Assembly (NCBI GenBank): GCA_041753075.1
Contig: JBGSVE010000057.1
Location: forward strand, 1 to 64,000
Source of the DNA: UBA6163 sp041753075
GTDB lineage: Bacteria > Planctomycetota > Planctomycetia > Pirellulales > Pirellulaceae
Reading direction: 5' to 3'
DNA: 64,000 nucleotides
A program made the translations under genes and the position numbers. The first letter of the stretch is position 1; each line of letters opens with the position of its first letter. Shown here in pieces: positions 53,249 through 61,461 of this stretch. The notes beneath the pieces were generated by a model. The model was not told where the DNA came from and searched no databases. It saw nothing but the letters and a program-made list of their open reading frames with translations.

Positions 53249-54571
53249 ATGCGCGTTCTTGTCGCGCTAGTCTGCATAGCGTCGATCGGTTGTCGTTCGA
53301 TGACAACTCGCATCGACACCGGTCGCGCTGCGTACTTCGCCGGTGACCTTGTCGCAGCAAAGGCAGAATTGTCCAAGGCTGCGCAGTCACGATCGCCGCT
53401 GGCCAAACCGGCCAAACTGGATTTGGCGATTGTTCATCTCGCCGGTGGTGATCCGGCGGCGGCGCTTACCCAATTACGCGACCTGCGCGACGAGTTCGAC
53501 AACCAAAGCAAGCTGACGCCGGTCAGCGATGCCGCGGCGATCTTGACCGACGATCGCAGGCGCCAATTTTCGCCCGCTGGATATGAGCAGGTGATGATTC
53601 GGTCGCTGATGAGTCTTTGCAGTCTCGCGACCGGGGATGGCGACGCCGAAAGCTACGCGACCCAGGCGCAAATGCGGCAAAACGAATTGGCCCACGCGGC
53701 TGAAGACCGCGGTATCAACTTAACGAACCAACCTTACCAGGCGATTGCGCTGGCACCGTATTTGCGCGGCGTGTTGCGTGAAGCGACGCATCATGATTAC
53801 GACGATGCACTGCGGTCGTATCAATTGGTCAGCCACCTGCAACCCGCGTTCGCACCGGCAGCGATGGATATCGAGCGTTGCGGTGGAGGTGTTCACAGCG
53901 CACCCGGCCACGGCGTGCTGTATGTCTTCGCCTGCGTCGGTCGGGGGCCCGTACTGGAGTCCGTCGAAGCGGAAACGACGACGGCGGCATTGCAGATTGC
54001 GACCCAGGTCTATTCACTAGCCGAAAGCCAGCGGGCCATCTTGCCGAACCTGGCCAGCGTCCACGTCCCAGCGGTGCGAATCCCTTATTCTCCAACTGCA
54101 GCCGTATCGATCGACAGCTCGAGCGTCTGGCTGGGTGCGACCCAACCGCTGGTCGATATCGGTCAAATGGCGATTCGTCAAAACGAATCCGAAATGCCCT
54201 GGACAATCGCACGCGCGGTGGTTCGCCGCGTTACCAAGGAAGTCACCGTGTCGCAGGCAACAAAAGCCGCCGGGCTCGATGGTTTAGGAGGCGAACTCTT
54301 TCGATTCGCCACAGTCACGGCGTGGTCGGCAACCGAGCAAGCCGACACGCGATGCTGGACGTTATTGTCGCGTGAGATCCAAGTCCTGCGAGCTGAATTG
54401 CCAGTCGGCAAACACCGCATTGGTTTCACATGTGTCGACGGTTCCGGCCGACCGCTGGGGCAGAAGAGCATGACTACCGTTGAGATCGGCAATGCGTCGA
54501 ACAGTTATGTCACGGTCATGGCACCGGATCGCATGGCGATCATTGGAGGTCAGCGAGCGGATCAGCGCTAG
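53249..54571 (+). CDS. COG3014-like lipoprotein with TPR-type N terminus
   Basis: The 440-residue product starts with a lipoprotein signal (MRVLVALVCIASIGC, Cys15), then TPR-like helices (GRAAYFAGDLVAAKAELSKA and LDLAIVHLAGGDPAAALTQL). The C-terminal half is beta-rich, with HGVLYVFACVGRGPVLESVE, VRIPYSPTAAVSIDSS, and AELPVGKHRIGFTCVDGSG. This layout matches COG3014 proteins of unknown function encoded beside LpoB. The ATG at 53249 has a GGGG stretch 5 nt upstream and gives a proper signal peptide, so the 30-codon upstream extension is rejected. Confidence 0.78.
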   Translation: MRVLVALVCIASIGCRSMTTRIDTGRAAYFAGDLVAAKAELSKAAQSRSPLAKPAKLDLAIVHLAGGDPAAALTQLRDLRDEFDNQSKLTPVSDAAAILTDDRRRQFSPAGYEQVMIRSLMSLCSLATGDGDAESYATQAQMRQNELAHAAEDRGINLTNQPYQAIALAPYLRGVLREATHHDYDDALRSYQLVSHLQPAFAPAAMDIERCGGGVHSAPGHGVLYVFACVGRGPVLESVEAETTTAALQIATQVYSLAESQRAILPNLASVHVPAVRIPYSPTAAVSIDSSSVWLGATQPLVDIGQMAIRQNESEMPWTIARAVVRRVTKEVTVSQATKAAGLDGLGGELFRFATVTAWSATEQADTRCWTLLSREIQVLRAELPVGKHRIGFTCVDGSGRPLGQKSMTTVEIGNASNSYVTVMAPDRMAIIGGQRADQR

Positions 54572-54720
54572 CCGCCGACTTTCCAATCAGTATTCTAGCG
54601 GTTGTAACGGTTGGCCAGACAAGATGGCGATGCGATGAATCGATGCGGTGCGACTTGCCTTCGGATCGATGACTAAAGAGGTGCGTGAGATCTTAGAAAC
54701 ACCGTTTGAGGACAAACATT

Positions 54721-54912
54721 ATGGAATCTCCCGAGAACTTGATCGCCGCGATGTCGACGATTGAATTGCAAGAATTGCTCAACGAGCTTGGAATCGACGC
54801 CTCGGAATCGCAGGCAATCGCGATTCAGGGATTAGTGCGTCAACTTGGATCACTCGACGCCGTCTTGGATTTAATCGGCGGCCTCAGCTCCGAGTCGTGT
54901 CGGGCAGCGTAG
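54721..54912 (+). CDS. Small acidic protein (63 aa) upstream of the tad operon
   Basis: The 63-residue protein is acidic and helical (MSTIELQELLNELGIDASES, then VRQLGSLDAVLDLIGGL) and ends SSESCRAA. It has no signal peptide or membrane segment. GAGG lies 9 nt before the ATG at 54721, which decides the start over an upstream TTG. I do not recognise it. Confidence 0.6.
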   Translation: MESPENLIAAMSTIELQELLNELGIDASESQAIAIQGLVRQLGSLDAVLDLIGGLSSESCRAA

Positions 54913-54942
54913 CGATTTTTCCCTTCGGAGTTTGCTCGGATG

Positions 54943-55004
54943 GCCGCAGTGGATCTTGTCAAAGATCCTCTCGCCACTGGATCTTTGACAAGCTTCACTA
55001 CGCC
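54943..55004. repeat. Palindromic repeat upstream of the tad operon
   Basis: Arms of 26 bp (54943-54968 and 54979-55004) pair at 22 of 26 positions. The inner 14 bp are perfect (CTTGTCAAAGATCC with GGATCTTTGACAAG), around a 10-nt loop TCTCGCCACT. The left arm begins 31 bp after the stop of the small acidic gene. It could serve as a terminator-like structure for that gene, although no T run follows. Confidence 0.7.
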
Positions 55005-55081
55005 AATTCTTGATTCCTGTTAGCGGATTACGCAACGCGGTGAGTTAATTCGCTGCGGCCACTTCTTTGCCCCGCCGACCA

Positions 55082-55129
55082 GTACGAACTGTTAAGCCTT
55101 AACGCTGGGCAAATAAATCCGGTTCGTAC
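55082..55129. promoter_or_regulatory. Nested dyads in the tadA leader, possible operator
   Basis: GTACGAAC (55082-55089) and GTTCGTAC (55122-55129) are perfect inverted repeats 32 bp apart. Between them lies the palindrome GTTAAG-C-CTTAAC (55091-55103), followed by an A/T stretch AAATAAATCC. This sits about 155 bp before the tadA start and is the best candidate for a regulator-binding site in the otherwise gene-free 54913-55283 stretch. No known regulator motif is recognised. Confidence 0.4.
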
Positions 55130-55283
55130 GGAATGTCACGATTCGTGTCCTATGTTTTGGATGGAGCGTGGATTGAAGACCTGCGATCAGTCGATCTCGG
55201 TCTCGCAATTTGCATATCCAGCACGACCCACACAATCCGCTCCGCGACCACACCGCTCACCAGACACACGGGATTCGAATAAC

Positions 55284-56603
55284 ATGCGTACCGCCCCAGC
55301 AGCCCGCGGCCCCGAAGCCGCGCGACAAGATCAATTCGAAGAAATCAAACGACGCATTCACGGCAAGTTGGTCGACAAACTTGACCTGTCGCGAGTCGGC
55401 GACCTCAAGGGCGATTCGCTCAAACGCGAAATCCGCATGGTCGTTGAACACCTGTGCGATGCCGAAGAAACGCTGCTCAATCGCCAAGAACGAGACAAAA
55501 TCGTCGACGAAGTGCTCGACGAAACGTTTGGCCTGGGACCGCTCGAGTTGATTCTGAAGGACCCCAAGGTCAGCGATATTTTGATCAACGGTCCGAAGAA
55601 CATCTACGTCGAAAAAGGCGGGCGGATGCAAAAGACCGATGTTGAGTTTCGCGACAACAAACACCTAATGCAAATCATCGACCGCATTGTTTCACGCGTC
55701 GGACGCCGTGTTGACGAAACCTGTCCGATGGTCGATGCACGCTTGGAAGACGGTTCGCGTGTGAACGCGATTATCCCACCACTAGCGTTGGACGGTGCAG
55801 CGATGAGTATTCGTCGCTTCGGTAGCAATCCGCTGAAGCTTGAAGACTTGCTTAACTATCGCGCGTTCACGCCTGAGATGGTGATGTTGCTTGAAGGTTG
55901 CATCAAGGCGCGACTGAACATGATTATCGCCGGTGGTACCGGGTCAGGAAAAACAACGTTGCTCAACACGTTGTCGTCGTTCATCGGCCACGAAGACCGA
56001 ATCGTAACGATCGAAGATGCCGCGGAATTGCAATTGCAACAGGATCACGTCGTCCGGTTGGAAACACGTCCGCCAAACATCGAAGGCAACGGCGCGATTA
56101 CGGCGACTGACTTGGTTCGTAACGCTCTGCGTATGCGTCCTGAACGAATCATCATCGGCGAATGCCGCGGGGGCGAAACGCTCGACATGTTGCAGGCGAT
56201 GAATACCGGTCACGATGGTTCGTTGACTACGATTCACTCCAATACGCCGCGTGACGCGATCGCCCGTTTGGAAACGCTCGTGATGATGGCGGGTTACGAC
56301 CTGCCGGTCAAAGCGATTCGCCAACAGATCGCCGGTGCAGTCAATGTATTGATCCAAGCTAACCGTTTGCAAGGCGGACCGCGCCGCGTGACGGCAATCA
56401 CGGAAGTCGTTGGCATGGAAGGCGACACAATCGTATTGCAAGACATTTTCCGTTTCGTGCAAGAAGGCGTGACGGAAGAAGGCAAGGCGTTCGGACACTT
56501 TGAATGCACCGGCGTGCGACCGACGTTTATGACCAAGCTCGAAGCCTCGGGCGTGCGATTGCCCGCCAGCGCCTTCCGCGAACGCGAAATCATGAAGGCT
56601 TAA
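55284..56603 (+). CDS. tadA: TadA/CpaF-family secretion ATPase
   Basis: The 439-residue hexameric ATPase powers Tad (Flp) pilus assembly or related secretion. It has an N-terminal helical domain (RIHGKLVDKLDLSRVGD), DPKVSDILINGPKNIYVE, Walker A IIAGGTGSGKTTLLNTL, the Asp box EDAAELQLQQDHVV, Walker B RIIIGECRGGETLDMLQAMN, and the His box GHDGSLTTIHSNTPRDA. The ATG at 55284 is used because the 44-codon upstream extension is Pro/Arg-rich and not family-like. tadB and tadC follow on the same strand. Confidence 0.95.
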   Translation: MRTAPAARGPEAARQDQFEEIKRRIHGKLVDKLDLSRVGDLKGDSLKREIRMVVEHLCDAEETLLNRQERDKIVDEVLDETFGLGPLELILKDPKVSDILINGPKNIYVEKGGRMQKTDVEFRDNKHLMQIIDRIVSRVGRRVDETCPMVDARLEDGSRVNAIIPPLALDGAAMSIRRFGSNPLKLEDLLNYRAFTPEMVMLLEGCIKARLNMIIAGGTGSGKTTLLNTLSSFIGHEDRIVTIEDAAELQLQQDHVVRLETRPPNIEGNGAITATDLVRNALRMRPERIIIGECRGGETLDMLQAMNTGHDGSLTTIHSNTPRDAIARLETLVMMAGYDLPVKAIRQQIAGAVNVLIQANRLQGGPRRVTAITEVVGMEGDTIVLQDIFRFVQEGVTEEGKAFGHFECTGVRPTFMTKLEASGVRLPASAFREREIMKA

Positions 56604-56670
56604 CCACTGTCGTTTGCTCACAGTAGTCGTCCGCCAGAATACCAATCAAGCCACTAGGTTCCAGTTCACC

Positions 56671-57642
56671 ATGCCAACTACGCTCATTATCATCGCCGTC
56701 GGCGTCGGAATCGCTTCGTTGGTCGCGTATGCGACAACGATGCTTGTTCCCGGCCAAGAATCGACATCAACGGAAGACCGTTTGTCGGCAATTGCCAGTC
56801 GCCGGGGAGCGGCAGCAGCGACCAAGAGCGATCAGCCGTCGCTATTGATGGCAGGTGGCCTAGAGGATACCAAGTCGATTATTGATGCAATCATGCGTCG
56901 CATGCCGGCGTTGGGCGAATACCTGCGACAAGCGGATATCGCGATCTCGCCAGCGAAGTTCGTGGCAATCATTGCCGGGTTTTTCGTGATCGGTACCGTG
57001 CTGGTTGCTTCGACACCACTACCGATTCTGTTGGCTCCCATCGCGGGAATCACAATGGCGCTGTTGCCGATCATGTGGTTGATGTTTAAACGCAAACGTC
57101 GTTTGGCCAAGTTTGGTCGCCAGATGCCCGAGGCACTCGAATTGCTTGGTCGTTCGCTACGTGCCGGTCATTCGCTTGCCAACGGCTTCGGTCTGGTCGG
57201 CAGCGAAATGGACGAACCGATTGCGAAGGAATTTCGCCGCGTCTTTGAAGAGCAAAACTTCGGTATTCCGCTCGAAGAGGCGCTCGAAGATATGTCCGCG
57301 CGGGTGCCCAATATGGACCTTCGCTTCTTCGCAACCGCAGTCATTCTGCAACGCTCGACAGGCGGTGACTTGTCAGAAATTCTTGACAAGATCGGACACC
57401 TTGTTCGCGAGCGTTTGCAAATCTTAGGTCAAGTGCAAGCGCTAACCGGCGAAGGTCGGCTCAGCGGTATCGTGCTGTTGGCAATGCCGCCGGCGCTGTT
57501 CTTGTTCATGCTCAAGCTTAATCCCGAATATGTGATGCAGTTGTTCACCGACGAACTGGGGCACTACATGATTGGAGTCGCCGTCGTTACCCAGGTCATC
57601 GGGGCGTTGGTGATTAAGAAGATCATCACGATCAAAGTTTAA
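56671..57642 (+). CDS. tadB: TadB-like type II secretion F-domain membrane protein
   Basis: The 323-residue platform protein has one N-terminal helix (LIIIAVGVGIASLVAYAT), a central pair (FVAIIAGFFVIGTVLVAS, LLAPIAGITMALLPIMWLMF) and a C-terminal pair. The F domain shows QMPEALELLGRSLRAGHSLA and FATAVILQRSTGGDLSEIL, characteristic of TadB. It sits 67 bp after tadA. ATG 56671 is chosen to place the first helix at the N terminus. Confidence 0.92.
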   Translation: MPTTLIIIAVGVGIASLVAYATTMLVPGQESTSTEDRLSAIASRRGAAAATKSDQPSLLMAGGLEDTKSIIDAIMRRMPALGEYLRQADIAISPAKFVAIIAGFFVIGTVLVASTPLPILLAPIAGITMALLPIMWLMFKRKRRLAKFGRQMPEALELLGRSLRAGHSLANGFGLVGSEMDEPIAKEFRRVFEEQNFGIPLEEALEDMSARVPNMDLRFFATAVILQRSTGGDLSEILDKIGHLVRERLQILGQVQALTGEGRLSGIVLLAMPPALFLFMLKLNPEYVMQLFTDELGHYMIGVAVVTQVIGALVIKKIITIKV

Positions 57643-57701
57643 TTCCAGGTTCGTTCGCGCACTGCTCAACGCATTTACCCGTCACACCGTATTAGTTCAT
57701 C

Positions 57702-58700
57702 ATGACGCCTAGCACCATCGATTCACTGGTTCTTGCCATTGCCATTCCGGGCCCCGAAGTCCTCACTCCGGTCGCCATATTCTTTGCCATCACGGCAGGA
57801 ATCTGGTGGGTGTTCAGCACGTTCAGCGGCGACAATGGTGAGCCATCAATCGAAAGTCGTCTGGAAGAGATGCGCAACCCACGCGGTCGTGCTGGATCGA
57901 CCGTTATCGATGACAAGTCAAAAAAGAAAAGTGAAGCGTTGACTGCGGTACTTGAACGCGCAACCTCACCGCTTGCCGGCACGGTCAGCGGCAATGCGGC
58001 TGAGATCGGCAAGCTCCGCGAACGTTTGATGCACGCGGGGTTTCGTCGTGAGAAAGCCCCGGTTGTGTTCAAAGGCGGTCAATTGATTCTCGGCGGCATC
58101 GGCTTGCTAATCGGTGGTGCCGTCGGCTTGTTTATTGACGGATTCACCACCAAGCTGGCGATGAAGGCCGCGATTGGTGGCGGCATTATGTATTACATCC
58201 CCGAAATCTCGTTGATGTTGATGGCCAAGAAACGCAAAGAAGCGATCTTCTTGGGCTTACCCGATGCACTTGACTTGATGGTCGTGTGCGTTGAAGCCGG
58301 ACTTGGTCTCGACCAGGCGCTGCGCAAAGTCGCCGAAGAAATGAAGAAGTCGCATCGCATCATTGCCGACGAGTACGGCATTGCCAACCAGCAACTGCAG
58401 TTTGGCCGACCGCGCGCCGAAGTGCTTCAGGCGCTCGGCTACCGCAGCGGCGTCGACGACCTGCGTCAGCTTGCATCGATCTTGATCCAAGCCGACAAAT
58501 TCGGCAGTAGTGTGGGCACGGCGCTGCGCGTTCAAAGCGATGCGATGCGAGTGAAGCGACGTCAAATCGCCGAAGAGAAGGCGGCCAAGACGGCGGTGAA
58601 AATGATTTTCCCGCTCGTACTGTTCATCTTCCCAGGCATCTTCGTGGTGCTGGTTGGTCCCGCGGCGATCAACATGTATCGAAACCTGCTAACGATGTAA
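57702..58700 (+). CDS. tadC: TadC-like type II secretion F-domain membrane protein
   Basis: The 332-residue protein is the second platform subunit. It has an N-terminal helix (VAIFFAITAGIWWVFSTF), a central hydrophobic segment, the F domain LPDALDLMVVCVEAGLGLDQALRKVAEEM, ASILIQADKFGSSVGTALRV, and a last helix MIFPLVLFIFPGIFVVLVGP. The two conserved stretches around VEAGLGLDQAL and KFGSSVG are typical of TadC. No tadZ, rcpA, rcpC, flp or tadV is adjacent, so the remaining Tad parts must be elsewhere. Confidence 0.92.
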   Translation: MTPSTIDSLVLAIAIPGPEVLTPVAIFFAITAGIWWVFSTFSGDNGEPSIESRLEEMRNPRGRAGSTVIDDKSKKKSEALTAVLERATSPLAGTVSGNAAEIGKLRERLMHAGFRREKAPVVFKGGQLILGGIGLLIGGAVGLFIDGFTTKLAMKAAIGGGIMYYIPEISLMLMAKKRKEAIFLGLPDALDLMVVCVEAGLGLDQALRKVAEEMKKSHRIIADEYGIANQQLQFGRPRAEVLQALGYRSGVDDLRQLASILIQADKFGSSVGTALRVQSDAMRVKRRQIAEEKAAKTAVKMIFPLVLFIFPGIFVVLVGPAAINMYRNLLTM

Positions 58701-58815
58701 CGTCCCCATTCTCCTGTTTCGGACTTGCTTTGGCCTGAGATAAGACGATTTCAGCATCGTTATGTAAATTTTTGCGTTGCTCCTCCGCTTTCGCGATTTG
58801 TGCAATCATTAGCTA

Positions 58816-58832
58816 CAGCCATCTCGTGGCTG
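58816..58832. terminator. Hairpin between tadC and the toxin gene
   Basis: CAGCCA and TGGCTG pair perfectly around TCTCG in the 161-bp gap between the convergent tadC and parE-like genes. There is no T run, so this may be a terminator or simply a small repeat. Confidence 0.35.
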
Positions 58833-58861
58833 GCACCATTTGTAATCTCTGCTTTGCCGAA

Positions 58862-59251
58862 TTAAGAGCGATTCTTTTTCGCCTGCATCAATTTGTGGTG
58901 CAGCAGTCTGGTCTCGGCAGCGAGAGTCGGCTGTAGCTCGGCGAGTCTCGTCGGAATGTCCATCGAGGCATGAATCATGGTCAGCACGAAGATGCCATCC
59001 GCCTGACGGTCACAGACGAGCAAATGCTTGCCGGCTGGATAGAACTGAAACGCAGGATCGAAGTCCGCTTCACTGCGAAGCAGGTCGGCGTGCTCGCTGA
59101 TTCGTGCCAGCGCGGCTTCCAGGCTCATGATGTACTGCGCGGCGACACGTTTGCCAAACTCCTTGGCAGAATAGATGCGTTTGTCTTCGATGTCTCGAAG
59201 TGCCCTTTCCGTAAGGTGGATTCGAGTCTCGCCCGATTGTTTCTTGGCCAC
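58862..59251 (-). CDS. ParE/RelE-family toxin
   Basis: The 129-residue protein has the ParE pattern: IHLTERALRDIEDKRIYSAKEFGKRVAAQYI, LEAALARISEHADLLRSE, and a late HLLVCDRQADGIFVLTMIHASMDIP. ParE toxins target DNA gyrase; other family members cleave ribosome-bound mRNA, so the target is not certain. It begins at a GTG that overlaps the antitoxin stop (TAGTG), so translation is coupled. The C-terminal extension beyond MDIP (RLAELQPTLAAETRLLHHKL) is longer than in short ParE proteins. Confidence 0.85.
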   Translation of the reverse strand: MAKKQSGETRIHLTERALRDIEDKRIYSAKEFGKRVAAQYIMSLEAALARISEHADLLRSEADFDPAFQFYPAGKHLLVCDRQADGIFVLTMIHASMDIPTRLAELQPTLAAETRLLHHKLMQAKKNRS

Positions 59252-59496
59252 TACCGAACTTTCTTGAGCAAGGAGTCCAGGTCGCCTTTGAATTCATGCG
59301 TGCGACCGGCAATCGCATCCTGGTATCCGTCCAGAATGGCTTCGCGAGCAGCTTGGGCTTCTTGTCGCACCTTTTGCTGCCGCAGCAGGTCGCGGACGTA
59401 TTCGCTGGGCGTAGCGTAAAGCGTGCCATTGCCTGAGTTGGCATCAACGAATGCTCGAAGCTCATCCGTCAGAGAGAGATTTAGCGTATTGGCCAT
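59251..59496 (-). CDS. ParD/CopG-like antitoxin
   Basis: The 81-residue protein has a ribbon-helix-helix N terminus (LNLSLTDELRAFVDANSGNG) and YATPSEYVRDLLRQQ, matching ParD-type antitoxins, then a charged C-terminal part that would wrap the toxin. ATG 59496 has AAGGA 7 nt upstream, so the longer frame to 59637 is rejected. It would repress its own operon with the toxin through the operator 40-66 bp upstream. Confidence 0.88.
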   Translation of the reverse strand: MANTLNLSLTDELRAFVDANSGNGTLYATPSEYVRDLLRQQKVRQEAQAAREAILDGYQDAIAGRTHEFKGDLDSLLKKVR

Positions 59497-59535
59497 AGAA
59501 TGTTCCTTGCTGGTTTTCCTTAAAACATAACACAA

Positions 59536-59562
59536 ATGGCAATAAATGGCAATTATTGCCAT
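59536..59562 (-). promoter_or_regulatory. Three-half-site operator for the toxin-antitoxin operon
   Basis: The half-site ATGGCAAT occurs at 59536-59543 and 59546-59553, and its inverse ATTGCCAT at 59555-59562. The last two form a perfect 17-bp palindrome with one central base. The 10-bp spacing of the direct repeats equals about one helical turn, as expected for ribbon-helix-helix repressors bound on one DNA face. It lies in the antitoxin leader. Confidence 0.8.
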
Positions 59563-59645
59563 GCAATCTAGCTGAAAACGCACAGCCATACGCACTTGAT
59601 TCTCGGCGAATCCGTAACGCCATGGGCCAATGCCCATCGTCTCGT

Positions 59646-59725
59646 TTATTCCTTGATCAATTGCTTACGATACGCCTGCGGCGTGAGATAGCCGAGCGCC
59701 GCGTGCGGGCGGATTGTATTCGGTG
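59646..59725 (-). pseudogene. Remnant of an IS3-type transposase C terminus
   Basis: On the minus strand the frame ending at the TAA near 59646 reads NTIRPHAALGYLTPQAYRKQ and then LIKE. The phrase YN-T-x-R-P-H-x-x-LGY-x-TP is typical of the last residues of IS3-family OrfB integrases. The preceding EYN is found in another frame (WPTEYN), so a frameshift splits even this short piece. No catalytic DDE residues or terminal repeats are visible, and the rest of 59563-59896 shows no gene. Confidence 0.55.
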
Positions 59726-59896
59726 GGCCATAGCCCAATGCGAACGCTGCTTGCGAATAGCCCGTTGAGGTGGCTGACTTCTGTTTCCGCTAGTGCGCCA
59801 GCACCAGCCGCGAAACGATTTCCCCTTAGCCATGGCCCAAACGGACGATCCAAATCGCACTCATTCGAGCCGCCGCCAAACGACCACCATCGCTTC

Positions 59897-60976
59897 CTAC
59901 AGCGTTGGTAGCTGAGGCCGTACTGGCTTTTCGGCGCTACGCATCGCCAAGCCACGCACGACCGCGCGGGCGATCGCATCAAACGGTGCGCGAGCTTGTT
60001 CATTGCCGGCGATCACATCGGCGAGCTTGCCGTCATCGCCGGCGATCCGAAGCGTCATGTCAATTGGTAGTTTGCCCAAGAATGGCACGCCGAGCTCTTC
60101 GGCCTTGTCGCGTGTTCCACCGCTGCCAAAGATGTCGTAGGTCTTGCCCGAATCGGGACACAAAAAGCCGCTCATGTTTTCGACCATCCCCAAGATCGGA
60201 ATGTTGACCTTGCGAAACATGCTGACGGCCTTGATCGCATCGAGCAGCGCAACTTCCTGGGGCGTGCAAACGACGACAGCGCCGGTCACCGGAATGATTT
60301 GTGATAACGTCAGCGCAATGTCGCCAGTGCCCGGTGGCATGTCGATAATCAAGTAATCCAGTTCGCCCCAATTCGTGTCGCCGAGAAATTGCGAGATCGA
60401 TCCGTGCAACATCGGACCGCGCCAAATCACCGCCTGGTCTTTCTCGATCAAGAAGCCCATCGACATCACTGGGAAGTCGCCATCCATCACGATCGGCTCA
60501 ATTTTTTTCTGGTCATTGATCGCCGGCCGACCTTCGAGCCCCAGCAAATGCGGAATGCTCGGTCCGTAAACATCGGCATCCATCAAACCAACTTTTGCAC
60601 CGAGTCGGCGTAGAGTTAATGCAAGACCTGCCGCAACCGTGCTTTTCCCCACGCCGCCCTTGCCGCTGCCAACCAGGATTACGCTCTTGGCACGCAGCGC
60701 AACTTGGCCCAACCGCGCCGGTGGTCGCGGATGAACGTTGATATCGATTGTCGTCCGCAACCCCGGATGCGCCGCAGCAATTTTCGCGACCAGAGCTTCT
60801 TTGACTTCCTCGGCGATCGGCATCGAGTGAGTTGTCAAACCAATCGTGATACGAGCCTCGTCACCTTCGACGTTGACGGAAACGATCTGTCCCATCAACT
60901 CGAAGGCTCGACCCGTTTCGGGATCGGGGAACGTGGCAATGGTGTCGCGAAGCGTGTCGATAGAGGGCGAATTCAT
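59897..60976 (-). CDS. mrp: Mrp/ApbC-family ATP-binding iron-sulfur carrier-like protein
   Basis: The 359-residue protein has an N-terminal MIP18/DUF59 domain (about 1-85) and a deviant-Walker P-loop ATPase domain: VGSGKGGVGKST (Lys106, Lys111), GLMDADVYGPSIPHLLG, IIDMPPGTGDIALTL. Mrp/ApbC proteins carry Fe-S clusters to apoproteins. The usual CxxC motif after ENMS is CPDS here (Cys273, Ser276), so only one of the two cluster-binding Cys is kept. It begins at ATG 60976. The hypothetical gene upstream ends 54 bp earlier on the same strand. Confidence 0.92.
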   Translation of the reverse strand: MNSPSIDTLRDTIATFPDPETGRAFELMGQIVSVNVEGDEARITIGLTTHSMPIAEEVKEALVAKIAAAHPGLRTTIDINVHPRPPARLGQVALRAKSVILVGSGKGGVGKSTVAAGLALTLRRLGAKVGLMDADVYGPSIPHLLGLEGRPAINDQKKIEPIVMDGDFPVMSMGFLIEKDQAVIWRGPMLHGSISQFLGDTNWGELDYLIIDMPPGTGDIALTLSQIIPVTGAVVVCTPQEVALLDAIKAVSMFRKVNIPILGMVENMSGFLCPDSGKTYDIFGSGGTRDKAEELGVPFLGKLPIDMTLRIAGDDGKLADVIAGNEQARAPFDAIARAVVRGLAMRSAEKPVRPQLPTL

Positions 60977-61029
60977 AGCGTGCGGTGTCGATTGGGTCAG
61001 CGAGTCATCAGTGTGTTAACAGACCGACG

Positions 61030-61461
61030 TTATAGTTGAATCGTCGCGGTTGCCGTAGTGCGGGCTTGGTCGAAGCTGAGAGAATCCACTAGTCGCGGCA
61101 GGCATGCCAAGTCGTCGAGTAATATCTGCGCGCCGGCCTGTTGGGCCGCGATTTTCCAGGTTGTCGATGCTCCGACGGGGAGTGAGGCCACTTGAATTGT
61201 CGCGGGCGATGCCTGGCGAACCGAGGCAACCACGTCGAGAAAATCAATGCAGTGGCGTGCGTCACTGGGCAATTCCCAAATGACAATCGTCGCAGACGAA
61301 AAGAAGTTGCTTTTTGCAATGATCGCGGCAGTCGAATAAATACCGACACGCTCGATGCGACCATGCTTTGCGAATCGACAAACCGCTTGGTACCAACGCT
61401 CACCCGACTCCGAAATCACCCAGTGGCTGCCTGCCGATAATTCAGTCATGCGCGCGCTCAT
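61030..61461 (-). CDS. Hypothetical protein (143 aa) coupled to the NtrC-like regulator
   Basis: The product has a pattern of alternating strands and helices (ATIVIWELPSDARHCIDFLD, ASVRQASPATIQVASLPVG) that suggests a small alpha/beta domain, possibly receiver-like, but no phosphorylation Asp motif is clear. It has no signal peptide. Its ATG overlaps the stop of the regulator gene (ATGA), so the two are co-expressed and probably act together. Confidence 0.72.
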   Translation of the reverse strand: MSARMTELSAGSHWVISESGERWYQAVCRFAKHGRIERVGIYSTAAIIAKSNFFSSATIVIWELPSDARHCIDFLDVVASVRQASPATIQVASLPVGASTTWKIAAQQAGAQILLDDLACLPRLVDSLSFDQARTTATATIQL

